From: Salinispora vitiensis
GTDB lineage: Bacteria; Actinomycetota; Actinomycetes; Mycobacteriales; Micromonosporaceae
Assembly: GCF_000378825.1 (NCBI RefSeq)
Contig: NZ_KB900388.1
Span: forward strand, 743,947 to 807,946
Direction: 5' to 3'
DNA length: 64,000 nt
Position numbers and translations under genes: made by a program. Numbering within the stretch: the first letter of the stretch is position 1; every line of letters starts with the position of its first letter. This document shows, one piece after another, positions 17,043-26,158 of the stretch. Below the pieces are notes generated by a model. The model saw only the letters and a list, made by a program, of their open reading frames with translations. It was not told where the DNA came from and ran no database searches.

Positions 17043-18653
17043 ATGGGTGGGATCGCGGTGAGCCTCGGTCCGGAGGCCGATCCGGCTGTCTTCCGACAGA
17101 TGCTCGCCATCCTGGCGCCCCGCGGTGAAGTGACCGAGACCCGATCCGAGACGGGCCTGCTCACCGGGGTGCGCCGGCTGCCGGTGGTGGACCGGAAGCG
17201 GGCCGTGCAACCCTGGGTCTCCGCCGACGAGCGGTGGGTGCTCTGCTACAACGGCGAGGTCTTCAACCACCATGAGCTGCGCGCGGAGCTGACCGCCCTG
17301 GGTCACCGATTCCGTGGGGCGAGCGACACCGAAGTGGTACTCGCGGGGTACCTGCACTGGGGCGAGGCGATGGTCTCCCGGCTGCGCGGTGAGTACGCCT
17401 TCGTGATCGTCGAACGGGCCAGCGGACGGGCGTACCTGGTGCGTGATCCGCTCGGGGTCAAGCCGCTGTACTGGACCCAGACCCCGGGGTGTGTGCATGT
17501 GGCGAGCGAGGTCAAGGCCCTGGTCGGCTTCGGCGCGCCGGTTACCGAGGTGCCGCCCGGACACCACGGCTGGGTGCAGGCCGACGTCGCAGCCTGCCTG
17601 CGTCCGTACGTCAACCTGCTCGCCCTCGGTGCGGGGCTGCCAATCGTGGACGACCCGGACGAGGCCGCCCTGCTCGTCCGGGCCGCCCTCACCGACAGCA
17701 TCCGGGCACGGCTGGACACCGACCTCACCGTCGGTGTGGTCCTCTCCGGTGGCCTGGACAGTTCCCTCGCGCTGCTACACGCCCGCGAGCTGCACCCGGA
17801 CTGCGTGGCGGTCACCGTCGGCGTGCCGGAGAGCCCCGACCTGCGTTACGCGCGTCGGTTGGCGAAGGACCTTGGGGTCCCGCACGAGGTGGTGGAGTTG
17901 CAGCCGCGAGACATTCGCCTGGCCCAGATCCGGGAGGCGATCCGGATTTCGGAACTCACCGAGTACGGCGACATCATCAACGCGGTGGTCTCGGTGCCGC
18001 TCTTCCGACGGCTGCGCGAGTTGGGCGTCAAGGTGGCGCTCACCGGCGACGGCTCGGACGAGTTGTTCGGCGGCTACCCGATGTACCACCGGGTCGGCCC
18101 GCAGGATGCCCATCGGCTCTTCCTGCACAAGATCAGCAATCTTGGCCGTACGGAGTTGCAACGCGTGGACCGCACCAGCATGGCGTACGGGGTGGAGGCC
18201 CGGGTGCCGTTCCTCGACCCGAGGGTGGTCGAGCTCGCGATGCGGTTGCCGATCGGGCTCAAACTGCGCGCGGGGCAGGAGAAGTGGATCGTCCGGCGCG
18301 CCTTCGCCGATCTGTTGCCGGACTACATCCGGCGGCGACCGAAGAACCCGATGTCGTACTCCTCCGGTCTGCACGAGCGGGCCCGGCTCTACAAACCGGT
18401 CTTCGCCCGGCTGCACCGCTCCTTCCGCTACGACCTGGCCGAGCCGGTACGCCGGGATTTCGGCCGCGTGCTGACCAGCTGCGGCAACGACTTGGATCGG
18501 GCCATCGCCGCCGGCCGAGCCCGCCCGGACTACACGGTGCTGGAGCATGCCCGGGACCTGGTCGGCGCGGCGAAGTGGAACGCACTGCCGGTCGTGCGCC
18601 GGCTGGTCGGACCGCGGCGTAGCCCGGGGGACGACGTGCCGTCGCCCGGCTGA
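17043..18653 (+). CDS. Asparagine-synthetase-like protein lacking the Cys2 nucleophile
   Basis: 536 residues with an N-terminal class II glutaminase-like domain and a C-terminal synthetase domain with the PP-loop SGGLDSS at 235-241 and ALTGDGSDELFGGY further on. The N-terminus reads MGGIAV: the invariant catalytic Cys2 of AsnB is Gly. Other glutaminase-pocket motifs are kept (YNGEVFNH at 69-76, SDTEVV, RDPLGVKPLYW). Loss of Cys2 is known from beta-lactam-synthetase relatives; this protein may use free ammonia or another nucleophile, or adenylate a different carboxylate. It is close behind DUF5715. Confidence 0.85.
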   Translation: MGGIAVSLGPEADPAVFRQMLAILAPRGEVTETRSETGLLTGVRRLPVVDRKRAVQPWVSADERWVLCYNGEVFNHHELRAELTALGHRFRGASDTEVVLAGYLHWGEAMVSRLRGEYAFVIVERASGRAYLVRDPLGVKPLYWTQTPGCVHVASEVKALVGFGAPVTEVPPGHHGWVQADVAACLRPYVNLLALGAGLPIVDDPDEAALLVRAALTDSIRARLDTDLTVGVVLSGGLDSSLALLHARELHPDCVAVTVGVPESPDLRYARRLAKDLGVPHEVVELQPRDIRLAQIREAIRISELTEYGDIINAVVSVPLFRRLRELGVKVALTGDGSDELFGGYPMYHRVGPQDAHRLFLHKISNLGRTELQRVDRTSMAYGVEARVPFLDPRVVELAMRLPIGLKLRAGQEKWIVRRAFADLLPDYIRRRPKNPMSYSSGLHERARLYKPVFARLHRSFRYDLAEPVRRDFGRVLTSCGNDLDRAIAAGRARPDYTVLEHARDLVGAAKWNALPVVRRLVGPRRSPGDDVPSPG

Positions 18654-18673
18654 GGATGGTCCGGGGGTTGACT

Positions 18674-18688
18674 CTGACATCGTGTCAG
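18674..18688 (+). promoter_or_regulatory. MerR-type operator and promoter
   Basis: CTGACA (18674-18679), TCG, TGTCAG (18683-18688) is a perfect interrupted palindrome directly after TTGACT (18668-18673), a -35 box. This TTGACTCTGAC-type arrangement with the operator lying in an elongated spacer is the classic MerR autoregulatory promoter. The gene starts 19 bases downstream. Confidence 0.7.
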
Positions 18689-18707
18689 GGCCGACCGTGG
18701 AGGGACC

Positions 18708-19532
18708 ATGTTCTCTATCGGAGACTTCGCCAGGCTCGGCCGGGTATCGGTGCGGATGTTGCGACACTATGACCGCATCGGTCTGCTCCGGCCGGTCGCT
18801 GTTGACGCCCGCAGCGGCTACCGGTACTACACGGCCGACCAGCTGCGCCGGCTCAACCGGGTGATCGCGTTGAAGGATCTTGGTCTCACGCTGGCCCAGG
18901 TGCAGCAGGTCCTCGACGACGCGTTGGATGTCGCGGAGTTGCGCGGCATGCTGCGGCTGCGTCGGGCCCAGCTGGCGGCGCAGCTTGCCGCGGACGCCGC
19001 GCGGTTGACCCGGATCGAGGCGAGGCTCCGGGCGATCGAGAGAGAGGGTCGGATGACCACGCAGGATGTCGTGCTCAAGGAGCTACCGACGCTCCGCGTC
19101 GCGGAGTTGACCACGACGGCGGCCAGCTACGAGCCCGCTGACATTGGTCGGGCGATTCAGCCGCTCTACCCGGAGTTGTTCCGGCGGCTGGCCGCGGCGG
19201 AGATGTCGCCGGCCGGGCCGGGCCTGGCATATTACGAGCCGGCCGGGGACGGGGAGCAGGTTGTCGTGCATGCCGCCATCGAGGTCGCGGTCAGCCCGGA
19301 TCTGGCGCGGGACTTGGCGGTCGTTGACCTGCCGGCGGTGCCGGCAGCGGCCACGGTGATTCACCGCGGGTCGATGAATGAGGTCGCGGGGACCCTGCAG
19401 CTGCTGGCTCAGTGGATCGAGGAGAACGGTTGGCGGGCCGAGGGCTACGCCCGCGAGCTGTACCTGGAGTACTGTGCCGATGATCCCGCGGCCGGGGTGA
19501 CGGAGCTGCAGCAGCCAGTGACGCGGGCCTGA
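18708..19532 (+). CDS. MerR family regulator with GyrI-like effector domain
   Basis: 274 residues. The N-terminal MerR winged helix (FSIGDFARLGRVSVRMLRHYDRIGLL, SGYRYYTADQLRRLNRVIALKDLG) is followed by a long coiled coil (about 75-115). The C-terminal domain from about residue 120 is of the GyrI/BmrR effector-binding kind (ELYLEYCADDP end). It would sense an amphipathic drug-like molecule and untwist its own promoter, whose palindrome is visible upstream. No transporter lies adjacent, so its target beyond itself is unclear. Confidence 0.88.
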   Translation: MFSIGDFARLGRVSVRMLRHYDRIGLLRPVAVDARSGYRYYTADQLRRLNRVIALKDLGLTLAQVQQVLDDALDVAELRGMLRLRRAQLAAQLAADAARLTRIEARLRAIEREGRMTTQDVVLKELPTLRVAELTTTAASYEPADIGRAIQPLYPELFRRLAAAEMSPAGPGLAYYEPAGDGEQVVVHAAIEVAVSPDLARDLAVVDLPAVPAAATVIHRGSMNEVAGTLQLLAQWIEENGWRAEGYARELYLEYCADDPAAGVTELQQPVTRA

Positions 19533-19556
19533 GTCACGCCGGACCGCCGAGCGAGA

Positions 19557-19592
19557 CGTGGGGCCGGCTTCCGGATGGAAGCCGGCCCCACG
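19557..19592. terminator. Bidirectional terminator
   Basis: A perfect 16-base-pair stem (19557-19572 with 19577-19592) and GGAT loop between the convergent MerR and LVIVD-repeat genes. Confidence 0.85.
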
Positions 19593-19632
19593 ATGCGTCC
19601 GGTCGGGATCGGGCTGCGCGGTTACCCGTCGG

Positions 19633-21075
19633 TTACCAGCCGAAGCGACCATTCTGGGTCTGTGCGTTCAGCTCCGGGAAGCGGACGAAGTTGGCCGTCC
19701 AGGTGCGCCAGTCGTTGAGCCGGAGAACGTCCAGGCCCTTGGTGATGTCGTTGGAGTAGATGTAGCCGTTGTACCAGTAGGCGGACCAGGAGCCGCCGAG
19801 GACCAGGTTTTCCTCGTCCAGCGGGCCCCGCTCCCAGTACGCGATCTCGCGGGGGTTGGCCGAGTTGGTGAAGTCCCAGACCGAGATGCCGCCCTGGTAC
19901 CACGCCTGGACCATGATGTCCCGCCCGAACACCGGGATCAGCGAGCCGTTGTGTGCCACGCAGTTCTCGGTGTCGGCGTTCTCCCGCGGGATTTTGAAGT
20001 AGCTGCCGAAGACCAGGGTGCGGTCGTCGCCGCGACCGACGATGTCGTAGATGGCGTCGGCTCCCCGGTTGGGACCGATGGTGTCGTTGCAGGTGGGGGC
20101 ACCGCCACCGCCCAGCTCGTCGGTGAAGATCACCTTTGTGCCGGCGTTGTTGAAGGTGGCGGAGTGCCAGAAGGCGAAGTTCTCGGTGTCCCGGACCCGG
20201 TTGATGACCTGCGGCGCTTCGCGGTCCGAGATGTCCATCAGGATGCCGTCACCCATGCAGGCACCGGCGGCCAGGTTCTTCGACGGGTAGGCAGTGATGT
20301 CGTGGCAACCGCTGGTCGCCGACTTCTGTCCCGGCACGCCCTCGTAGCCGCCGTCGGGGAAGAGGTTCGGGGTGGCCACCACCGCCGCGTCGGTGGGCCG
20401 GTGTACCGGCACCTTGACGATGGAGATCGAGTCGTGCGGTGGCGGGCAGCCGACGTACGTGTCCGACGGGCCGTACGACGAGACGTAGATGTACATCGTC
20501 GCCTTGTTTCGGCCGGGCACCAGCGTGTGGGTGTGCGAACCGCAGGCGGTCTGCACACTCTTCAGGTAGCGGGGGTTGCCCTTGTCGCTGATGTCGAAGA
20601 TCTTGATGCCCTCCCACTGAGTCTCGCTTGACGGCACCCTGATGCTGTCGCACGAGTCGTCGCTGCGGGGCGAGTCGGTGGAGAGGAAGAGCAGGTCGCC
20701 GTGGACGGAGATGTCATTCTGCGAGCCGGGACAGAGCACGCGGGAGACGACCGTCGGTGCGGCCGGACGCGAGATGTCGTAGATAACGAAGCCGTTGTAG
20801 TTGCCGGCGAAGGCGTACCGGCCCTGGAAGGCGAGGTCGCTGTTCGTCGCGTCGAGCGGTGTTTCCAGTGGCAGGTTGGCGACCTGCTTCAGGTTGGGGC
20901 TGCTGCGGATCTCGTCAACCCCGGGGATGTCCGCGGTGGTGACGGCGCTGGACTTGGTGGTGGCCGCGCTGGCGCCCTGGGGCGCCAGCGCGGCCACGCT
21001 CGTCAGGAGAAGGCCGGCCGCGGCCAGGCTCAGTGTGCCGAGCCAGCGGGACCGCGGCGTGCGGGATCTGCTCAT
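19633..21075 (-). CDS. Secreted LVIVD-repeat beta-propeller protein
   Basis: 480 residues. It has a Sec signal peptide (Arg-rich start, LSLAAAGLLLTSVAALAPQ, cleavage likely after ASA). The mature part has repeated strands such as NGFVIYDISRPAAPTVVSRV, IKIFDISDKGNPRYLKS, GILMDISDREAPQVINRV and GISVWDFTNSANPREIAYW, each an LVIVD repeat, expected to fold as a propeller. Several Cys residues may form disulfides outside the cell. Substrate unknown. It is divergent from the DUF305 gene, a pair I recall as frequently adjacent in actinobacteria, which suggests a shared extracellular or metal-related function. Confidence 0.82.
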   Translation of the reverse strand: MSRSRTPRSRWLGTLSLAAAGLLLTSVAALAPQGASAATTKSSAVTTADIPGVDEIRSSPNLKQVANLPLETPLDATNSDLAFQGRYAFAGNYNGFVIYDISRPAAPTVVSRVLCPGSQNDISVHGDLLFLSTDSPRSDDSCDSIRVPSSETQWEGIKIFDISDKGNPRYLKSVQTACGSHTHTLVPGRNKATMYIYVSSYGPSDTYVGCPPPHDSISIVKVPVHRPTDAAVVATPNLFPDGGYEGVPGQKSATSGCHDITAYPSKNLAAGACMGDGILMDISDREAPQVINRVRDTENFAFWHSATFNNAGTKVIFTDELGGGGAPTCNDTIGPNRGADAIYDIVGRGDDRTLVFGSYFKIPRENADTENCVAHNGSLIPVFGRDIMVQAWYQGGISVWDFTNSANPREIAYWERGPLDEENLVLGGSWSAYWYNGYIYSNDITKGLDVLRLNDWRTWTANFVRFPELNAQTQNGRFGW

Positions 21076-21245
21076 CGGCGGGGCCCTTCGCGAGGTGTGA
21101 AGACTGGCCACACCCTACCGCTGCAATGTCGAGTGTCGATAGCTATTGCGATCGATCCGATCCGGTCCGGCCCGCTGGCTCTGGTTGATCTCGGCGCGGC
21201 GAGGCTCTTGGGCTGCCGATAGCCGGGCCCGCCGAGGCGAAAGGC

Positions 21246-21267
21246 GGTGATGTATGTCACATATACT
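21246..21267 (+). promoter_or_regulatory. CRP-like site overlapping a -10 box upstream of the DUF305 gene
   Basis: GGTGA (21246-21250), six bases, TCACA (21257-21261) matches the Crp/Fnr half-site pattern TGTGA-N6-TCACA at 9 of 10 positions. It abuts TATACT (21262-21267), a good -10 hexamer. Location over the core promoter would suit repression. Confidence 0.45.
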
Positions 21268-21320
21268 CTCAGTTGTCGATGGCTACGATCATCGTGACCT
21301 TGACCGCTAGGGGGTGTCGA

Positions 21321-21995
21321 ATGACCGTGCGGGGTAGGTGGGTGCTGGCCGCTGTGACGACGGTGGCTCTGTTGCTCGGCGTGGTGGTGTGGCAGGGGGT
21401 CGCCCAGGACCGGTCACGATCTGCGGTGCCGACGGCAACTGGGGTCGACGACAGCCCCGGTCCGTCGGTCATCGTGCCCGGCCGGCCCGGAGAGCCGGCT
21501 CGAATCCGCCCTGCCGACGAGGTGCGGGCGATCGCCACCGGAGCGCACAACTCGCTGGATACCTGGTACGTCCAGATGATGATCCCGCATCATGAGCAGG
21601 CGCTGGAGATGTCGGAGTTGGCCCCGGGACGGGCCGCCGATCCACAGGTGGCGGCGCTGGCTGAGCGGATCCGGGCCAGTCAGGCGCCGGAGATCGAGGT
21701 GTTGCGGGCCTGGCTCGCCGCCCGCAACCTTCCGGTGGAGGTTCCCGAGCACGACCACAGCACGATGCGTGGCATGCAGTCGCCGGAGGCGATGCGCCGT
21801 CTCGCCGAGTCTCAGGGTGCCGAGTTCGACCGACTCTTCGTGGAGATGATGAGCGATCACCACGCCGGGGCTGTCGAAATGTCCATCGGTTTGCTGAAGG
21901 TCGGTGCGGAGCCGGTGCTGCTGGAGTTCGCGAACTCGGTCGCCGTCGAACAGAACGTTGAGATCAGCCGGATGCAGGAGCTGCTCGACAGCTGA
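21321..21995 (+). CDS. DUF305 domain protein, membrane-anchored
   Basis: 224 residues. An N-terminal hydrophobic anchor (WVLAAVTTVALLLGVVVW) precedes an extracytoplasmic four-helix domain with two His-rich repeats, MMIPHHEQALEMSELA and MMSDHHAGAVEMSIG, the hallmark of DUF305 (ferritin-like fold, suspected copper or other metal binding). The start at 21321 with AGGGGG upstream is preferred over 21273. Divergent from the LVIVD-repeat protein. Confidence 0.87.
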   Translation: MTVRGRWVLAAVTTVALLLGVVVWQGVAQDRSRSAVPTATGVDDSPGPSVIVPGRPGEPARIRPADEVRAIATGAHNSLDTWYVQMMIPHHEQALEMSELAPGRAADPQVAALAERIRASQAPEIEVLRAWLAARNLPVEVPEHDHSTMRGMQSPEAMRRLAESQGAEFDRLFVEMMSDHHAGAVEMSIGLLKVGAEPVLLEFANSVAVEQNVEISRMQELLDS

Positions 21996-22023
21996 CCAGC
22001 CGACACCGCTCCGGCGCTCCGGG

Positions 22024-23388
22024 TCACGCTCCTGCCCCGGGGGTGGTGGTCGGGGCCGGTGGCGTCGTCGTGGGGGCGTCGCTCGGATCGGACGGCTCGG
22101 AGCTTGGCGATGGCGGCGGCTCGGGCGTTTCCGAGGAGTTCGGCGGCTCGCTCGGGCTCGGCGATGGGTCCGCCGAAGCCGACACCGATGCCGATGCCGA
22201 TGCCGAAAGGGTTGGTGTCGGTGCCGGCGGCGGCTTACTGGTGGACCCGTTCGGTTGATAGGGGCGCTGCGGCGCCGAACTGGTCGTCGCGACGGGCGGC
22301 GGGGCTGCCCCGTCGTCGCCCGCCGTTGTCGGCGCCGACGACGGCGTCCCGCCCGGGCGGTCCGCGGCAGCGCCGCCGAGAGCCACCGCCGTGGCCAGGC
22401 CGGCGACCGCCACCACCGCGGTGGCCACCGCCCCAACCAGCGGTCCGCGTCGGCCGGGGCGGTACGTGTCGACGACCGGATTATCGGTGAGCGTCTTCGG
22501 CTCGGCAGTGCGCAGCGTCGCCGGAACCACCCGAGCCGTCGGTGCGGTTGCCGCGGTGGGATCCGACACCGCGGCGCGGGCGGCCGCTGCCATCGCAGCC
22601 CCACTGCTGAACCGGCTCTCGGGGTTCTTCGCCAGAGCTCGGCGGACCAGCGCCCGCACCGCCTCCGGAATGTCGTGGGGTAGCTCGGGGGGCTCTTCGT
22701 CGAGGTGCGCGACGGCGACCTGCAGCGGGTTTTCGCCGGTGAATGGCGGGCTGCCGCTGAGGCAGCAGTAGGCCACCGCCCCGAGCGCGTAGATGTCGGT
22801 GGCACCGGAGACCGGACGCCCGGCGGCCTGCTCCGGTGCCATGTAGAGCGCGGTTCCCGGTACGGCGTTGGTGCTGGTGATGCTCGTCACGCCAGTCGAA
22901 CGGGCGACCCCGAAGTCGACCAGCACAACGGCACCGTTCTCCTGCACCACCAGGTTGCTTGGCTTGATATCCCGGTGCACGACGCCACGGCGATGCACAG
23001 CTTCCAGCGCTGCTGCGGCCTGCTCGACGATTGACATCGTCTCGGCCACGTCGAGCCCACCGGCGGCCTCGATCCGTCGGGACAGGGGTTCGCCGGTAAC
23101 AAACTCCATGATCAGGTAGTTGGCCTGGTCGCCGTTGGGGAGCTCGTCCGCGCCGCAGTCGAAGACCTGCACCACCCCCGGGTGCCGCAGGGCGGCCATG
23201 ATCCGCGCCTCAGAGCGGAACCGGGTGATGAAATCGGGGTCACAGACGAGCGTTGGTAGCAGTACCTTCACCGCCACGGGGCGGTCCAGGATCAGATCGA
23301 CGCCCCGCCAGACGTCCCCCATGCCGCCGGTGGCGATCCGTTCGTCCAGGCGGTATCGACCGCTGAGCACGACACCCGATGTCAACAC
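22024..23388 (-). CDS. Transmembrane Ser/Thr protein kinase
   Basis: 454 residues. The cytosolic kinase domain (about 10-275) has the Gly loop (RIATGGMGDVWRG), catalytic Lys (VAVKVLLP), HRDIKPSNL and DFGVARSTG, and ALYMAPEQAAG. A single membrane helix (VGAVATAVVAVAGLATAVALGG) follows at about 325, then a Pro/Ser/Thr-rich extracellular tail of about 100 residues with no PASTA repeats. This is a PknA/PknG-unlike, generic actinobacterial STPK. The GTG at 23386-23388 places LSGRYRLDERI near the N-terminus as usual. Divergent from the ergothioneine operon. Confidence 0.92.
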   Translation of the reverse strand: MLTSGVVLSGRYRLDERIATGGMGDVWRGVDLILDRPVAVKVLLPTLVCDPDFITRFRSEARIMAALRHPGVVQVFDCGADELPNGDQANYLIMEFVTGEPLSRRIEAAGGLDVAETMSIVEQAAAALEAVHRRGVVHRDIKPSNLVVQENGAVVLVDFGVARSTGVTSITSTNAVPGTALYMAPEQAAGRPVSGATDIYALGAVAYCCLSGSPPFTGENPLQVAVAHLDEEPPELPHDIPEAVRALVRRALAKNPESRFSSGAAMAAAARAAVSDPTAATAPTARVVPATLRTAEPKTLTDNPVVDTYRPGRRGPLVGAVATAVVAVAGLATAVALGGAAADRPGGTPSSAPTTAGDDGAAPPPVATTSSAPQRPYQPNGSTSKPPPAPTPTLSASASASVSASADPSPSPSEPPNSSETPEPPPSPSSEPSDPSDAPTTTPPAPTTTPGAGA

Positions 23389-23584
23389 GCCAACACCGTA
23401 CCCACCGCGGGCGGGGGTGCTGCGCCGCGGAGCCCCACCCGCCGCGGGGGCTCCGGTATTCCACCCGGATTTACGGAGTTCGTCTGCTAGACAGAGGGAG
23501 GCTGGCTCGCGGGCATCCACCTTCGTGGTGATCCGCGTTACGGTGGCACGGGTTGGACGTCGGCGCGGCGAAAGGGGCCGGACC

Positions 23585-24817
23585 ATGGTGACGTCGCCGG
23601 AGGTGGATCACGGCACGGTCCTCACCTCCCCGGCCGCGGCTGCGAGCCACCTGTCGCGGATCTGTTTCAAGACCGGCCCGCCCCGATGGCTCGGCGTCGA
23701 GCTTGAATGGACCGTGCACGATGCGGTCGACCCCGCCCGTCCGGTCGGGGCTAACCGCCTACGGGCAGCCCTCGGGCCGCACAGCCCCCGCACCCTGGAC
23801 ACGACGAGCCCCGCCCAGCCGCTGAGGCATGGCGGCTCCGTCACTGTCGAGCCCGGCGGGCAGGTGGAGATCTCCACCGCAACACATACCTCGGTCATGG
23901 CCCTCGTCACCGCCACCGAAGCCGAGATCGCCGAACTCACCGCGTTACTCGAGCGAGCCGGGCTGGTCCTCGGTGCCGGTGGGATTGACGCCCACCGATC
24001 ACCCCGTCCCGTGTTCGAAACCCCGCGGTACCGGGCGATGCGCCAGGTCTTCGATCGCCGTGGCCCGGCCGGGCGCAGGATGATGTACAGCACCGCCAGC
24101 CTCCAGGTCTGCCTGGATGTCGGCGAGGCGGATCAGCTCGCCGACCGCTGGGCCACGGCACACGCGATCGGTCCACCCCTGATCGCCGCCTTCGCCACCG
24201 CCGGCCGGCATGCCGGGCGAGCGACCGGCTGGGTCTCGGCCCGGATGGCCGCATGGCTGGCCATCGACCCGGCGCGGACCCGGGCGGTGTGGACTCCCGA
24301 GCAGGGCACCGCGGATCCGATCGCCAGTTGGACGGCGTACGTCCTCGCTGCCCCGTTGCTCTGCGTGCGGGATGGGCCGGACTGGACGGCTCCGGTCGGC
24401 GTCACCTTCGCCGACTGGCTCGCTGGCGCGCTGCCCCGGCCCCCCACAGTCGACGATCTCGACTACCACGTGAGCACGCTCTTTCCGCCGGTGCGTCCCC
24501 GCGGCTACCTGGAGCTGCGCTACCTCGACGCCCAACCGGAAGGCAGCTGGTCCGTGCCGGTGGCGGTGGTCGCCGCGTTGCTCTCCGAACCGGCCGTCAC
24601 CCGGGCCGCCCGCTCGCTCGTCGGGGCACAGGCGCAGCGGTGGATCGCCGCCGCCCGGTACGGCCTGCACGACGACGCTCTCGCGGCGACGGCCGCCGAC
24701 CTTTTTGATCTGGCGCTGACCGTGCTGCCCCGGCTGGGGCTACCGGCCGCCCTGCACGACGACCTTGACCGAGGCGTACGACGGCGGCGGGAGGCCGCGG
24801 GAAGGAGGCGGCGGTGA
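23585..24817 (+). CDS. egtA: EgtA, glutamate-cysteine ligase for ergothioneine synthesis
   Basis: 410 residues of the GCS2 family. WLGVELEWTVHD, SVTVEPGGQVEIST, GAGGIDAHRSPRP, YSTASLQVCLDVG and GYLELRYLDAQP are the expected active-site blocks. It makes gamma-glutamylcysteine, the sulfur donor substrate of EgtB. It heads the cluster egtA-egtB-egtC-egtD. The EgtA stop overlaps the EgtB start as GTGA. The start ATG lies at the beginning of normal codon use. Confidence 0.93.
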   Translation: MVTSPEVDHGTVLTSPAAAASHLSRICFKTGPPRWLGVELEWTVHDAVDPARPVGANRLRAALGPHSPRTLDTTSPAQPLRHGGSVTVEPGGQVEISTATHTSVMALVTATEAEIAELTALLERAGLVLGAGGIDAHRSPRPVFETPRYRAMRQVFDRRGPAGRRMMYSTASLQVCLDVGEADQLADRWATAHAIGPPLIAAFATAGRHAGRATGWVSARMAAWLAIDPARTRAVWTPEQGTADPIASWTAYVLAAPLLCVRDGPDWTAPVGVTFADWLAGALPRPPTVDDLDYHVSTLFPPVRPRGYLELRYLDAQPEGSWSVPVAVVAALLSEPAVTRAARSLVGAQAQRWIAAARYGLHDDALAATAADLFDLALTVLPRLGLPAALHDDLDRGVRRRREAAGRRRR

Positions 24818-26148
24818 CCGAGACAACCGACCGGCCCGACGGGGTACGACTGCGGGAGCACATCGCGACGGAGCTGGCCCGGGCCCGGGCCCGTACCGAG
24901 GTGTTGACCGACGCGGTTGACGACGCCGACCTGGTGCGACAGCATTCACCGCTGATGTCGCCCCTGGTCTGGGACCTCGCCCACGTCGGCAACCAGGAAG
25001 AGCTCTGGCTGGTCCGGGACGTTGGCGGCCGGGAGCCGGTCCGCCAGGACATCGACGAGCTCTATGACGCCTTCAAGCAGCCGCGCCGGGACCGGCCGGC
25101 GCTGCCGTTGCTGCCGCCGCCGCAGGCGCGGGCATATGTGTCGACGGTCCGGGACAAGGTCTTCGACCTCCTCGACGGGGTGACCTTCACCGATCGGCGG
25201 CTGGTCGCCGACGGCTTTGCCTTCGGCATGATCGTCCAGCACGAGCAGCAGCACGACGAGACCATGCTCGCGACCCATCAGCTGCGCTCCGGTCCGGCTG
25301 TCTTCGACGCGCCGCCGCCGCCGGAGCCTCGGGTCCGGGTCGGCGGGGAGGTACTGGTTCCGGCCGGTGAGTTCACCATGGGCACCGACACCGATCCCTG
25401 GGCGTTGGACAACGAGCGCCCCGCCCACCGGGTGCACCTGCCCGCGTACGTCATCGACGCGGCGCCGGTCACCAACGGTGCGTACGCGGCCTTCATCGCC
25501 GAGGGCGGGTACCGCGACCCACGGTGGTGGAGCAGCGCGGGGTGGGCGCACCTGCAGGAGGTGGGCCTGACGGCACCGTTGCACTGGCGCCCGGACGGCG
25601 ACGGCTGGGCCTACCGCCGCTTCGGCCGATGGGCGCCGGTACGCGACGACGAGCCGGTGGTGCATGTCGGCTGGTACGAGGCGCAGGCCTACGCCACCTG
25701 GGCGGGAAAGCGGTTGCCGACCGAGGCGGAGTGGGAGAAGGCGGCCCGCTGGGACCCGGCGACCGGTCGGTCCCGCCGCTACCCGTGGGGCGACGGTGAG
25801 CCGACGACCAGCCACGCCAATCTGGGCCAGCAGCACCTCTGGCCGGCGCCGGTCGGGGCCTACCCGGCGGGTGCGTCGCCGCTCGGTGTCCACCAGCTGA
25901 TCGGCGACGTGTGGGAGTGGACCTCGACCACCTTCCGCGGCCATCCCGGCTTCACGGCCTTTCCGTACCGGGAGTACTCCGAAGTCTTCTTCGGTGATGA
26001 TTACCGGGTGTTGCGCGGCGGATCGTTCGGTACCGACCGGGCGGCCTGCCGGGGCACCTTCCGAAACTGGGACTATCCCATTCGGCGGCAGATTTTCAGT
26101 GGTTTCCGCTGCGCGCGGGACGTCGCCCCCGAAGAAGCACCCGAGTGA
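24814..26148 (+). CDS. egtB: EgtB, ergothioneine sulfoxide synthase
   Basis: 444 residues. The N-terminal DinB-like domain has the iron-binding His residues (DLAHVGNQEELWL and IVQHEQQHDE, HxxxH type). The C-terminal FGE-sulfatase domain contains PAGEFTMGTDT, PVTNGAYAAFI, GKRLPTEAEWEKAARW, DVWEWTSTTF and GGSFGTD. This non-heme iron enzyme couples hercynine (trimethylhistidine) with gamma-glutamylcysteine and O2. GTG start overlapping the egtA stop. It is followed after 10 bases by egtC. Confidence 0.95.
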   Translation: MTETTDRPDGVRLREHIATELARARARTEVLTDAVDDADLVRQHSPLMSPLVWDLAHVGNQEELWLVRDVGGREPVRQDIDELYDAFKQPRRDRPALPLLPPPQARAYVSTVRDKVFDLLDGVTFTDRRLVADGFAFGMIVQHEQQHDETMLATHQLRSGPAVFDAPPPPEPRVRVGGEVLVPAGEFTMGTDTDPWALDNERPAHRVHLPAYVIDAAPVTNGAYAAFIAEGGYRDPRWWSSAGWAHLQEVGLTAPLHWRPDGDGWAYRRFGRWAPVRDDEPVVHVGWYEAQAYATWAGKRLPTEAEWEKAARWDPATGRSRRYPWGDGEPTTSHANLGQQHLWPAPVGAYPAGASPLGVHQLIGDVWEWTSTTFRGHPGFTAFPYREYSEVFFGDDYRVLRGGSFGTDRAACRGTFRNWDYPIRRQIFSGFRCARDVAPEEAPE

Positions 26149-26158
26149 GGGCCCGCTG

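Noticed and set aside
19558..20631. Forward frame of 357 codons opposite the LVIVD-repeat gene
   Set aside because: Starts inside the terminator hairpin and is the complement of a protein with clear signal peptide and repeats.
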